Source of the DNA: Hevea brasiliensis
Taxonomy: Eukaryota; Streptophyta; Magnoliopsida; Malpighiales; Euphorbiaceae
Length of the DNA stretch: 64,000 nt
Direction of reading: 5' to 3'
Assembly: GCF_030052815.1 (NCBI RefSeq)
Contig: NC_079498.1
Location: 69,922,992-69,986,991, forward strand
Made by a program: the position numbers and the translations under genes. The notes below the pieces were generated by a model. It was given only the letters and a program-made list of their open reading frames with translations. It was not told the DNA's origin and ran no database searches. Positions 1-11,037 of the stretch are shown here, piece after piece (within the stretch, counting starts at the first letter, position 1; the number at the start of each line of letters is the position of its first letter).

Positions 1-2721
1 GATATCCATTCACATCCTCTTCTATTGGCACACCTCAACACTTCTCCAGAGAAGGAATCAAAATTCAAAACTAATTACCGCCACTAGTCGTGCTAGTGAG
101 GTGTTCAAATATATGGTCATGACACTGGGGTTTCAAAACTTATCTTAACAATTTGCTAAACATTGTCATTTCAAATATACACAATAACTTTCACAATTTA
201 AATCAAAACTTCATAAATAGGGTCACAATAAACTTTCAACAATTCAAAGCAAAAGTAAAATGCATATTTCATTTACTTTATCAATGAATTTTAAAGCATA
301 GTGATGTTGTGCACAAACCTCAAGCGAGTCGCTTCTTGGCCTTGACTCGGTTCCACGGGTTCTTTCCCGGTATTCTTTTCAATTGAACACACAATTTTAC
401 AGTGTTTCAGTACTATAACTTAGCATAAATCACAAAATAAATTTAACTTCACTTTTACCTAGGTCTAACGTGCTAAACTCAATGTTCTTGAAATTTTGTG
501 TTTCAGAGTTACTATTCATTATACTATTCAAGTCAAATTGTTGACTTTTTAAGGCTTAATAGGTATGGAAATTCCAACTTCACCCACATACGACATTTTG
601 GTTACTAATTTTGTTGGTTTTGGTTGTTTATTCAAATTCTAGGTCTTTTAAGCAAAATTGAAAATTTTCAGTTTTGGTGCCTTAGGTTTCACTGTTCCAT
701 TGGTCATTTTAATATTGGAATTTGTCAAAACTTTCTTCATAGAAAATGTTCCCTATTGTCTTAAGTTTATTTTCCTTTTTGAATCACTCCAATTGGAGTT
801 TTGTAGCTCAAGTTATGTCCAAAATACGATTACTGTTCATGCTGCAGATTTTAGTTCTGGCAGATTTATTGATACAATTTCGTTCAGCAATTTGATCAAG
901 TTAAGTCCATAATTTGATCTAATTTTCTTCATATGAAATGTTATACTATGTCTTAGGTTTCCATTGGTTCAAGAATCGCCTAAATCGGAGTTTTCTAGAG
1001 AGAGTTATAGCCATTGAAACTTTACTGTTCATATGGCAATCTGCAGTTCTGCAGATTTAGGTCACCAACTTTGCTCAGTAATTTGATTGGGTTAATGGCA
1101 TAATTTGGGTTGGTGTTCTTCATGAAAGTTTTAGGTGTATATCCCATCTAACCACTGGTAAAATTCAGGTCATTTTGACCTGCCTAGCTCAAGTTATAAC
1201 TAAATTGTTCATTTGGTCAATTTATATAGGACAGCCTGCAATTTTTCAACTTTGGTCAATTTGTTCACTTGATTTTGGTCACTTTTTGAGCATGCTTCCT
1301 AAATGAAAATTGTGTCATATAGTGTCTATTTTCATCCCCAATTGGTCCCATACCAATTGGACTTGTAAAATTTCATTTTTGGTCCCTCAAAGGAAATTTT
1401 GGTCATGCTGCCAGCACATGACCTTATCCAATCCTAATTGGCTTTTAATTCCAACACTTCTAACACACCTCATTTGGTCACAAATGACCATTTTTCACTT
1501 CACATTAGGTCAAAGACACCATTTACAAATTTCTTCAAATTTTTGCCTCAAAACCCTAGGTTTCAAAACCCTAAGTCACTAATTTTGTTGCATTTAACCA
1601 ATTCAAATCATACTAACATCACTCCATCACTCAATTAAGCTTCCATACATATTGAATTCAATCAAATTCATGCATAAACACATCAAACCCTAGCTGGCCT
1701 AAATTCAGCTTTGGTCCCTCACAATTATTTTTGTTTCATTTTAAGTTACTTTCTAAGTTAATTAAACTAAGAACATAGAAATTTAACAAAAGAATTCAAA
1801 TTTACACACTAACCTTTATTTGATTTTCCAATCACTAATTTTCTTCCCTTTTTTCTTCTTTCTTGCTTCTTCAATCTCCTCTTCTAGTAGCCCAAACAAA
1901 GCTTAATCATAATTTAGTAGAATTTTTGGGGAATTTATGGGATTGATTCAAGCTTTGAAAGTTTGAATTTCATGGCTATGGAGGAAACTAAGGAGAAAAA
2001 AGAGAGAGAGGAGAGATGCACGTTTTTATTTGAAGAAGAAGAATGATTTTTTTTTTCTTTTCTTTTGTTTTGTCTTTTATCTCTTTAGGAAGACCAAAAA
2101 TCCAAATAAGTAAATAAATTAATTTTATTCTTTATGGCATCATGCATGAGGTCATGCATTATGTCATCAACTTTTGACTTTTTCATTTTCTCTTTTCTTT
2201 TTTTAATTTTTTTATTAGCTCTTTAATTTAATTCTCGATTCCAAAATTTTCTTTTCTCCAATTTTATTTAACAGTTAGGTCAGAAGTCAGCTCTCGGGGT
2301 CAATTGACCAAATTGCCCCTCGCCGATTCATCCCGGTTTGCAAATAATTCAATATTTCTTCCGGCTCTCTGACCTAATTATTTGACTGACTTAATAGTTC
2401 TTTTTCATGATTTTCTCTTTTCCACTATGTTCATAAGGGTCCCAAGGACCGCAGCGTCACATTTTACGGTTCGAAATTTGAGTTTAAATCGACTTCGCAG
2501 TCATTCCCGAGACGGTCACCCATCGCTGTGACTCTTGGCTCGTTTAACTTCTTATGTTTTGTTTTTCTTATTTATACTTAACTAATTGACAATTACTAAT
2601 TATTTGTGTTTATGGCTTATCTAGTTGTCTTAAGTGTGGTTCTAATCCCCTTAATTGTCCGGACCGACACCGGTCACCGGAACAGTGAAATATACCAGGC
2701 TATGTAAATAGGGGTGTTAAA
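1..2721 (-). repeat. 3' LTR of element A, truncated by window start
   Basis: Matches 12015-14731 nearly base for base. On the minus strand it begins at 2721 with a mutated terminus (TTTAACACCCC where the intact form in element F is TGTAACACCCC). A donor-like AAAG/GTTAGT lies with its intron side starting at 1813. The acceptor-like TTTCAG seen in the 5' LTR is changed to TTCAA here, near 393. Three phased copies of the LTR-internal module have the GTTAT core at 812, 1004 and 1193. No host gene is seen in this stretch. Confidence 0.95.
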
Positions 2722-2737
2722 ATTCTCCCCCCCTTAA
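2722..2737 (-). other. Polypurine tract of element A
   Basis: On the minus strand the bases directly before the 3' LTR read AAGGGGGGGGAGAAT, the expected plus-strand primer position in a Ty3/gypsy element. The equivalent site in element F (61522-61535) is also G-rich. Confidence 0.85.
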
Positions 2738-2767
2738 ATAAATTTCACTTCGAAATTTTACCTGGTA

Positions 2768-3714
2768 TCAATCTCTGAACAGCTGTGGGTGATGTCTCCT
2801 CATGTCCTTCTCTCATTCCCAAGTATCCTTCTGGCCCGAATGATGGTTCCACAGCACTTTTACCAACGGTATCTGCTTGTTCCGTAGCTGCTTCACCTTA
2901 TAAACCAGAATCACTATTGGTTCTGCCTCATATGTGAGGTCTGGATTCACTTCAATTTCTTCCACTGGTAGTACATGAGATGGGTTTGATCGATACCTCC
3001 TCAACATAGACACATGGAAGACATTATGTATCTTCTCCAATTCTAGAGGTAGTGCCAAACGATATGCCAAAGGACCCACTCTTTCCAAAACCTCATATGG
3101 CCCGATAAAACGAGGACTCAGTTTTCCCTTTCTGCCGAATCTCATAATTCTCTTCCATAGAGAAACCTTGAGGAATACTTTCTCACCCACTGCATTTTCA
3201 ATATCTCTTCTCTTTAAATCAATGTATGACTTCTGACGGTCTGATGCAGCCTTAAGTCGATCTCTGATCACCCTGATTTTCTCTTCAGTTTGCTGAACAA
3301 TTTTGGGTCCAATCATCTTTATTTCACCCATGTTATCCCAACACAACAGGGTTCTACATTTTCTGCCATACAAAGCTTCATATGGAGGCATCCCAATGCT
3401 TGATTGGTAGCTGTTGTTGTAAGCAAACTCAATCAAAGGCAAGTGTGTATCCCAACTACCCTCAAACTCAATCACACAAGCCTGTAGCATGTCCTCCAAG
3501 ATCTGAATTACCCTCTGAGACTGGCCATCTGTCTGCGGGTGGAATACAGTACTGAAGTTCAATCTAGTTCCTAGGGCTCTATGAAGACTACCCCCGAATC
3601 TAGAAGTGAACCTAGGATCTCTGTCTGATATAATGGATACTGGCACCCCATGCAGTCTTATAATCTCATCAATGTACAACTTGGCCAATCTTTCTAAACT
3701 GTAGTCCATCCGGA
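2768..3714 (-). pseudogene. Element A integrase catalytic core (part) and chromodomain
   Basis: Encodes the second half of a Ty3/gypsy integrase. SDRDPRFTS carries the second catalytic Asp and FHPQTDGQS leads to the position of the catalytic Glu, here QSQRVIQ, where the family normally has QSERVIQ; the Glu is therefore replaced. Next come the GPY/F segment (PRFIGPYEVLERVGPLAY) and a C-terminal chromodomain-like region (LRNKQIPLVKVLW). The frame is interrupted by a TGA just after the TWE motif (about 2813), probably from CGA; the original stop is at 2768-2770. A one-base insertion near 3715 separates it from the upstream integrase part. VIQ-ILEDML is continuous here, with no insertion like that in element C. 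Confidence 0.9.
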
Positions 3715-5122
3715 CTAGAAGAAAAATGAGCAGACTTGGTCAGTCTGTCAACAATGACCCATACTGCATCATGACTCTTCTGTTTCCTCAGAAGTCCCAT
3801 TACAAAATCCATCGTTATTCTCTCCCATTTCCATTCTGATACTGGTAGTGGATGTAACAATCCAGCGAGTACTTGATGTTCTGCCTTTACTTGCTGACAA
3901 GTTAGGCATTTGGAAACAAATTCTACCACATCTTTTTTCATACCCATCCATCAGTAATGCTCCTTTAGCCCTCTATACATTTTTGTGCCACCAGGGTGCA
4001 TGGCAAAAGGAGACTCATATGCTTCCTTCAAAATGATTTGCCTCAAATCGACATCATTAGGAACACATATTCTGCCCTGGTGTAGCAGTAGACCATCATC
4101 TCTGATTGAGAATTTTGGTTTCTTGCCCTGCCGGACTTCTCCCAACAGTCTCTGATATCTTTCATCCTTCTGAGCAGCCATACTGATCTGATCAATCAAC
4201 ACTGGCTGTACATGCCATGCAACTGCTGTCTGCCCATCATTATTAATCTCTAAGTTGGCATGCAATGATCTTAACTCATGTACCAAAGACAAAGGAGTAA
4301 CCCATTGACGTTCCATAGTCTTGCGACTTAAGGCATCAGCCACAACATTAGCTTTCCCTGGCTGATAGTCTATCAGACAATCATAGTCTTTTATCAACTC
4401 TAACCATCTCCTCTGTCTCAAGTTCAACTCCTTCTGAGTGTCCAAATACTTCAAACTCTTATGATCTGTGTAGATGTAATATTTCTCCCCATACAAATAG
4501 TGTCTCCAGATCTTAAGAGCAAACACAATAGCTGCAAGCTCCAAATCATGTGTTGGATAGTTCCTCTCATGCGGTTTTAGCTGGCGTGATGCATAGGCAA
4601 TGACATTTCGATCTTGCATCAATACACAGCCTAACCCATTGTGAGAAGCATCACTATAAACGGTGTATTCTTTACCCGGTGTAGGTAAAGTCAGGACTGG
4701 AGCTTCAGTCAAACATCTTTTCAATTCATCAAAACTCTGTTGGCATTTATCCGTCCACTGAAATTTCACATCTTTTCTAAGCATCTTGGTCAATGGAGAT
4801 GCCAACATGGAGAATCCCTTCACAAAAAGACGGTAGTATCCAGCTAAACCCAGAAAACTGCGAATCTCTGTGACATTTCTGGGTGGTCTCCAATTAAGGA
4901 CAGCTTCAATCTTACTTGGATCTACCTTGATGCCCTCTTCTGATACTACATGCCCTAAGAAAGATATTTCCTTCAGCCAAAATTCACACTTCGACAATTT
5001 GGCATATAGCTGTTTCTCCCTCAAAATCTGTAGTACAATCCGCAGATGTCTATCATGCTGTTCTGCATTCCTCGAATAAACCAATATATCATCAATAAAT
5101 ACCAAGACAAACTGGTCGAGGT
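3715..5122 (-). pseudogene. Element A reverse transcriptase C-terminus, RNase H and integrase N-terminus
   Basis: Starts after a 16-bp deletion. It contains the catalytic FIDDILVYS motif (YxDD equivalent), thumb and connection segments ([10 protein letters not shown]), RNase H ([15 protein letters not shown], then YTDHKSLKY and [12 protein letters not shown]) and the integrase zinc finger (AMHPG...[11 protein letters not shown]). An in-frame TGA at 3948-3950 replaces the TGG present in element F. The downstream part is displaced by a one-base insertion near 3715. It would replicate the element RNA and cleave the RNA strand if intact. Confidence 0.9.
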
Positions 5123-5975
5123 ATTCATCATATCCATAAAAGCAGCCGGAGCATTAGTTAACCCGAATGGCATAACCAAAAACTCATAATGGCCATAACG
5201 GGTTCTGAAGGCAGTTTTAGCAATACTCTGCTCTTGTACTTTCAACTGCTAATAACTTGATCTCAGGTCAATTTTGGAGAACACAGCTGCACCCCTTAAC
5301 TGATCAAACAAGTCATCAAAGCGGGGCAATAGATATCTGTTCTTTATTGTCACCTTATTCAACTGTCGATAATCAATACACAAGCGGAGAGTGTCATCCT
5401 TCTTCTTTACAAATAACACTGGCGCTCCCCAAGGTGACACACTAGGGCGGATAAAGCCCTTGTCTAGCAGCTCTTGCAATTGCACTTTCAACTCTTTCAA
5501 TTCTGCAGGTGCCATTCTATATGGCGTTATGGAGATTGGGTCCACACCAGGCATAACATCAATCTCAAATTGCACCTTTCTTTCTGGAGGTAATCCTGGC
5601 AACTCATCAGGAAACACATCTGGAAAGTCACATACAGTAGGGATGTCCCTTAGTGCTGGACTCCCCACTTGGGTATCTATCACATGTGCGAAGTATGCTT
5701 CACACCCCTTTCTAATCATTCTTCTGGCTAGTGCAGTCGAAATGATGTTTGATGGCAGTAAATGCCTCTCCCCATGTATTACCACATCACCGTACAAAGG
5801 GAGACCAAAAGTGACTATCTTCAGTCTACAGTCAATCATGGCGTGATGCCTGGCTAACCAATCCATGCCCAAGATGATATCATACTCTCTGAAGGGCATT
5901 TCAATCAAATCTAACAGGAAAACATGTCCTTGGATCACCAAAGGACAGTCCCTATAAATTTTGTTGACCCGGACC
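5123..5975 (-). pseudogene. Element A protease C-terminus and reverse transcriptase N-terminus
   Basis: In the same frame as the upstream gag-protease part but separated by a TAA at about 5975-5977. It carries the protease tail ([18 protein letters not shown]), the linker ([15 protein letters not shown]) and RT fingers and palm ([35 protein letters not shown]). A TAG at 5246-5248 stands where other copies have a Tyr codon. The frame is lost near 5122, where 16 bases present in element F (around 63915-63930) are missing. Confidence 0.9.
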
Positions 5976-7223
5976 TCTTATCCTAACAGACTAGTTACTA
6001 GCACTTCAAAACCCATTTGCACACATGGAACAGCAAGTGAACTGACTATGCTAGTACTAACATATGAATGGGTTGAACTCGGATCAAATAACACAAACAC
6101 ATCTTGATCAGAGATAGAGAATGTACTAGCTACCACATCGGAAGTCTCAGCCTCTTCTCGCTGTTTCATTGTGTAGACTCTGGCTGATGCACTTCCTTGT
6201 GCAGACTGACCAAGTGTGCCTTGACTGCCTGAAGTAGTGCCTCTACCTCTGCCTCTTCCTCTGCCAACAGACTGTGAACCTCTGGGAGCAGGACTCTGAA
6301 TAGATCCCTCGGCAGTAGTAGGAGCTGGACCATATATCGAAGACGGAGCACTAGTGCAGTCTTTAGCTATATGGCCCTTGCCTCCACAGCTAAAGCAGGC
6401 TCCAGTGGCCCAATAACATTCCCCCCCATGAATCTTGCCACAAGTCTCACAGGGGCGGGCAGAATGTGAACCCCTGCTCGACTGCTGACCAGACTTAGGG
6501 GGTCTCTGTCCAGAAAATCTGCCCCTACCAAATCTTCCACCTCGACCCCTGCTGGGTCTATTAAACTTCTTTTTCCCAGAAGTCCCATCAGAACTCTGTT
6601 CTACTGACTTTTCCGCTTTGTCTTTTTCTGATTTCTCAGCTTTCTCTGATTTTTCTTTTACTAGGGTTGCTTCTGATTCTATTCTTTCCAACTCAAGTGC
6701 TTCAGACATGAGCTCTGAGAAATTGCTGTGCCTGAATCTCACTACTTGCATTCTCAAACTGGGCTTAAAACCAGTCTCAAATCTCTTGCATCTTGCCTTG
6801 TTGGTAGTAAGGAGACTCCCTGCATAGTGACTTAAGCGGGAGAACTCCCTCTCATACTTTGCCACTGATCTATTCCCTTGTTTCAAACTCAAAAATTCTT
6901 GCAGTTTCTGATCAACATATGCATCTGGGATGTATTTCTGTCTGAATTCTCTGATGAAGTCATCCCAGGTCAGCGCTGGTGGTTCAGCCAAGCTATGGGG
7001 GATGGTCTTCCACCAATCGTACGCATCCCCTTGCAGTAGCGACACAGAATACTCAAACTTCAGTTCATCTTGGCAGTGTAGCTTCTTAAATACTCTGTCC
7101 ATTCTTTCAAGCCATTGCTCTGCCTCTAAAGGGTCCACTGTACCCTTGAATTTTGCAGCCCCATACTTCAATAACTTGTCACACTGTCTGGCTGGAGGCA
7201 ATGGTTGTGTCACAGGTGGTTGT
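5976..7223 (-). pseudogene. Element A gag (capsid, nucleocapsid) and protease N-terminus
   Basis: Capsid segment of the retrotransposon gag type (EAEQWLERMDRVFKKLHC, then DAYDWWKTIPHS) followed by a Lys/Arg/Ser/Gly-rich linker and a CCHC zinc knuckle (CFSCGGKGHIAKDC), preceded by a second Cys-rich motif (CETCGKIHGGECY). The protease begins with LFDPSSTHSYVS, matching the chromovirus active-site loop (usually DPGSTHS). The 5' end is severed at 7223 by insertion of solo LTR B1; the first part of gag resumes at 10653-10848. Confidence 0.92.
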
Positions 7224-8509
7224 TGTAACACCCTCCCGGTAGCAACTCCGTACATTCTACTGTTCCGGTGACCGGTGTCGGTCCGGACAGCTAGAACGTC
7301 CGGAAAAATATTTAAACGTCAGGAACTATAATTAACTCAAATATTAATAAGAAAAATTTAGGAAAAATTTTAGAAATAAAATACAACAAAGTCAGATGAG
7401 CCGGTGCCCAAGCGATGGGTAACCAGAGGTAAGTTGCGGTTCTCGTAACGAGGAGTCCTACACCCGAAAAAAAATTCATAAAATAATTTTTGGGACTCCA
7501 GAGAAGAGTCATTGAGGTTCCTATGGCATTAGAATGCCAAGAAAATATTTAGAAAAATTTTTCAATCGGTACAGACGATTTTGACCCGTTAAGCCAAACG
7601 GAGGGCATTTTGGTCATTTCGCCTTCAGAGGTGATTTTTGGCCGACTTGTCCAGTTGAGTAAATAATTATTATGATCTAAAATATGAATAAATATTACTA
7701 AAAATTAAATTGAAATTGAGTAGTGATGAAAAGAAAAGAAAAATCAAAGAAAGGCTCATTTTATGACATCTTGATGATGTCATTAAGAACTATAACCAAT
7801 TGCATTCAAACAACCAAGTGACTAACTAATAAAAGAGACAAAATGAAGGCTAAAGGAATTAAAAACCAGCTGCTCTTCTTCTTCTTCTTCCTCAAGACGT
7901 GAATCTCTCCCTCTTCTCCCTCCATTGATTTTCAAACAAAAGCTTCATTTCTCATGCTTCCTCACCATATTTCCTCAAGACCCCAACACTAAAATGAATC
8001 CTTGGACCTAGAGGAAGTGTTTGGCAGCCAAGAGAGTACAAGGAAAGTGAAGTTAAGCTTGGAGAAATTCTGCCACTTAAAGGTTAGTGCACATATGTAT
8101 TTAAAACTCCTTAATTCCATGTTAGAGATGTGTAATAGGTAAGAAATTGTGAAATAAATGAACCAAACCCATGTGTATGTGTACATGAATTTTTGGCAGC
8201 CCTAGGAAGGAATGAGTTTGATTGTATTAATGGACTTAGAGTGAATTGGAGATTATGTTTAAAGTGTATACATATATATATATAGAGAATGAAAGAGTAA
8301 ATTAGGGAAATTGTGAAAACTTTGAAATTTAGCTAGGGTTTAGGAATGAAAATTTGACTTGGCTTATGAATTGGTTAAAGAAAATTCTAATGGTCAATTA
8401 GTGACCATTTGAGGTATGTTGACCATAAATTGGACTGAAAAATGGCATGGCAAAGTGGAATGGTAGGCTGCCTAAAGACAGCAGCATGATGGCTGAGATT
8501 TCAGTCCAC

Positions 8510-9230
8510 TTGGACTGCCATATCCTTGGCTGTGTTGGTCCAATTGGTGTTTGGCCAATTGGACATGAAACTAGGCTTATAATGGCACATTTTTTCTGAA
8601 GAAACCATGCCCAAAAGACTAAAGCAAGAGGACCAAAAATTGGCCCCAATCCGGATACCCTGCTAACAGACCCTGCAGAATGACCAAATGAACAGTAACT
8701 GTTCATTTGGTCATAACTCACTGTAGAATGGTCAAATTGACCTGAAATTTTTACAGCAACAATATATGATATAGACAAACAACTTTCATGAAGAACATTA
8801 CCCCAAATTATGCCATTAACCCATTCAAATTATTGGGCAAAGTTGAGTTATCAAACCTGCAACTCTGCAGATTTTCATTTGAGCAGTAATGTTTGGAGGA
8901 CTATAACTCTCTCTAGAAAACTTGGATTTAGGCGATTCTTGAACCGATGGAAACCTAAGGCATGGTAGAACATTTCATATGAAGAAAGTTAGACCAAATT
9001 ATGAACTTAACTTGATCAAACTACTGACCAAAGTTGGACCAAAATCTGCCAAAACCCAAAATTGCAGCATGAACAGTACACGTGAACAGTAAACTTATTT
9101 TGGCCATAACTTGAGCTACAAAACTCCAAATGGAGTGATTCAAAAAAGGAAATTCAACTAGACAAAATAAGGAACAACTTTCATGTTTACCATTTCCTCA
9201 AATTCCCACTGTAACAGTGCTTAATGGAAT
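8510..9230 (+). repeat. Four-copy diverged tandem module (period about 192 bp) in solo LTR B1
   Basis: The core CATAACT or its variant recurs near 8520, 8712, 8901 and 9104, each followed at a fixed distance by a CTTTCATGAAGAA-like or CATATGAAGAA-like box. Copies 2 and 4 also have GAACAGTAA-like sequence upstream. Copies are diverged but phased. The same phase is seen in the LTRs of D and A. Confidence 0.65.
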
Positions 9231-9532
9231 AGTAAAGTTAAGCTTCAAAAACTGAAAATTTTGTTTCCCTTGGTTTAAGCCTAGAAATGGTAATGGTGAT
9301 CACTTCCAACAAGTTTTAAATGAAAAATGTGGTATGTTTGAAGTGCCAAAGCCAATGTACCTAATTTCTATGCAAAAGTCAACTTTTTGTTTGACTAATG
9401 AAGTGAATAGTGACACCAAAACTTGAAATTCAAAAATGTGAAACTTAAAAATGCAAAACGCCCTAGTAGGCCTAATGTGATTGGTTTGGATAGTTTGGCA
9501 TGCCAATAGGGTATTGTTTTAGCAGTACTGCG

Positions 9533-9640
9533 AAAGGCTTTATGCCTGTGTTCATGGCTTTATGCCCGTATTCATGGCTTTTATGCCCGTATTCATGGCT
9601 TTTATGCCCGATTATGTGATATCATGGCTTTTTAGCCATA
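9533..9640 (+). repeat. Short tandem repeat in solo LTR B1
   Basis: About four copies of a 21-22 bp unit (TTCATGGCTTTTATGCCCGTA form). The corresponding place in the element C LTRs (around 29735) has only one or two diverged copies, so this is a local expansion in B1. Confidence 0.85.
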
Positions 9641-10012
9641 CTGACTGCATACATGGTTGACGTTCTGCGTCCCATGGTATGACGGCCCGAGGCACCGCGG
9701 TGTCTAGTGCCAACGACCCGTTATCCAGTCCAGTCGTCCAGTATAGGTTACTTGGGCATGGAAAAGTATAACTGTGATTGAACTGATTATTAAAGAAAAT
9801 ACGAGAATTAAGTATCAGGAATGATTACAAAAATACAAAGAAGCTCAAGATCATGAAGAAAATAATTAACGAAATGCATGAAGAAGTTAATATCATAAAA
9901 CATGATTAGCCCTCGACTAAACAATAAGTTAATAATTATTCATTTCTTATGAACACAATAGCAAGGAAATTATTATTTTTATTTGCATATTATATTTTCT
10001 TGTATTATTGGC

Positions 10013-10058
10013 ACCACTAAGCTTTATGCTTAGCGCGTCGCTTTTGCAACGCGTAGGT
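10013..10058 (+). promoter_or_regulatory. Paired stem-loop in solo LTR B1
   Basis: Stem 1 is CTAAGC (10017-10022) with GCTTAG (10028-10033). Stem 2 is CGCGT (10034-10038) with ACGCG (10049-10053). The two stems abut, and TAG/GTAC follows directly. Function is unknown; the covariation is described in the findings. Confidence 0.6.
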
Positions 10059-10652
10059 ACTGAAGATTTGGACAGAGGGCCCAGTAGACCACAGAGTCGG
10101 TAAGGCAGTTCACAGTTCTGCACAGTGTCCGTGTCACCTCGTCACCTGCAGTGCATTGGTAGGACACTAGGTGTCATTTTGATATTTTGTAACTAAATTT
10201 TTATCTTCTCATATGTATTTGGATCTATGTAACATATTTTGATGTTCATGTAAATAATGAAAATTGTATTTGTGAATGGAAGAGTGAATGTCTATTTATG
10301 ACTTGTACATGATTAACAAATGAGATGAATGATTGAGAAACGAATGGTTGAAAAATATTGAGACTTTGTTGATGAATTGAAGTTGGGATTGTTTGGAAAA
10401 TTATTTGGAAATGTTTTAACAGGTTCCGAAGAATTGTTTTCTCCATTTTTAGCCGGTACTCTGCCGGATTTTCTTTAAAATTTTCGAAACCTCAAATAAG
10501 TAATAATTTCGGTAAATGGCTTAAAATAAATTATATTTCACAAATTATATTCAAAACTATGATAAAAATGAATTAAGATAAAATAGAGTGCTCCGGCACA
10601 CTGAGTGGCATAACTTGCTCGGCTACACTGTAGTCGGGTAAGGGGTGTCACA

Positions 10653-10848
10653 GTTGTGGTGGAGTTTGAACAGGCATACCCCCAGCCATTTGTTGAAACA
10701 TTGCCGCCATCTGCTGTGCAAACTGTGCAGGAAACTGCGACATTTGCAGGGCTGGTGCTACTTACCCACTGACATTCGATAAAGCTGGGGCTTCCCCTTG
10801 TGCCTTAGCTTCAACAGACTGCTCAACTGAGCGATCCCCTTCTTCCAT
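10653..10848 (-). pseudogene. Element A gag N-terminus, severed by solo LTR B1
   Basis: The ATG on the minus strand is at 10848-10846. The peptide starts MEEGDRSVEQSVE and continues into a Gln/Met-rich stretch (QFAQQMAAMFQQMAGGM). Element D has a matching start (MEEGHHTIEQSV at 27532), which supports this start codon. An in-frame TAA lies after the LSNVSG motif. The Gln-rich stretch joins the capsid part left of 7224 across the solo LTR. Confidence 0.85.
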
Positions 10849-11017
10849 TTCAGTCTGAAGTTAGGTTATCTCTTGAACAAGTAACACATGGAGATTTCCC
10901 TCCGTTAGTCCATATTCATGATGTAATGCACTGTACGTAATAATTATGGACATTGAGCAGTTGTAATTAACAAAGAAAAGACACAAATTCACAATTTAAA
11001 ACATACTTCAAAAACTT

Positions 11018-11029
11018 GCTCTGATACCA
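11018..11029 (-). other. Primer binding site of element A
   Basis: On the minus strand it reads TGGTATCAGAGC, complementary to the 3' end of plant initiator methionine tRNA, eight bases inside the 5' LTR. The 170 bases between it and the gag start are an untranslated leader with nothing else recognisable. Confidence 0.9.
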
Positions 11030-11037
11030 CAAAAACA

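Larger units (their letters stand above)
7224..10652 (+). mobile_element. Solo LTR B1 (element C family) inserted in gag of element A
   Basis: A single 3429-bp LTR running TGTAACACCC...GGGGTGTCACA with no internal region. The five bases GTTGT flank it at 7219-7223 and 10653-10657, an exact target duplication. Its first 100 bases match the LTRs of element C closely. A donor-like AAAG/GTTAGT occurs at 8092/8093. Solo LTRs arise by recombination between the two LTRs of one element. The insertion postdates A. Confidence 0.95.

Noticed and set aside
658..1640. Short open frames in LTR sequence that might be small genes
   Set aside because: They recur in paralogous LTR copies (for example 12702-13653) only as far as the DNA similarity does, lack recognisable domains, and fall in noncoding LTR modules.
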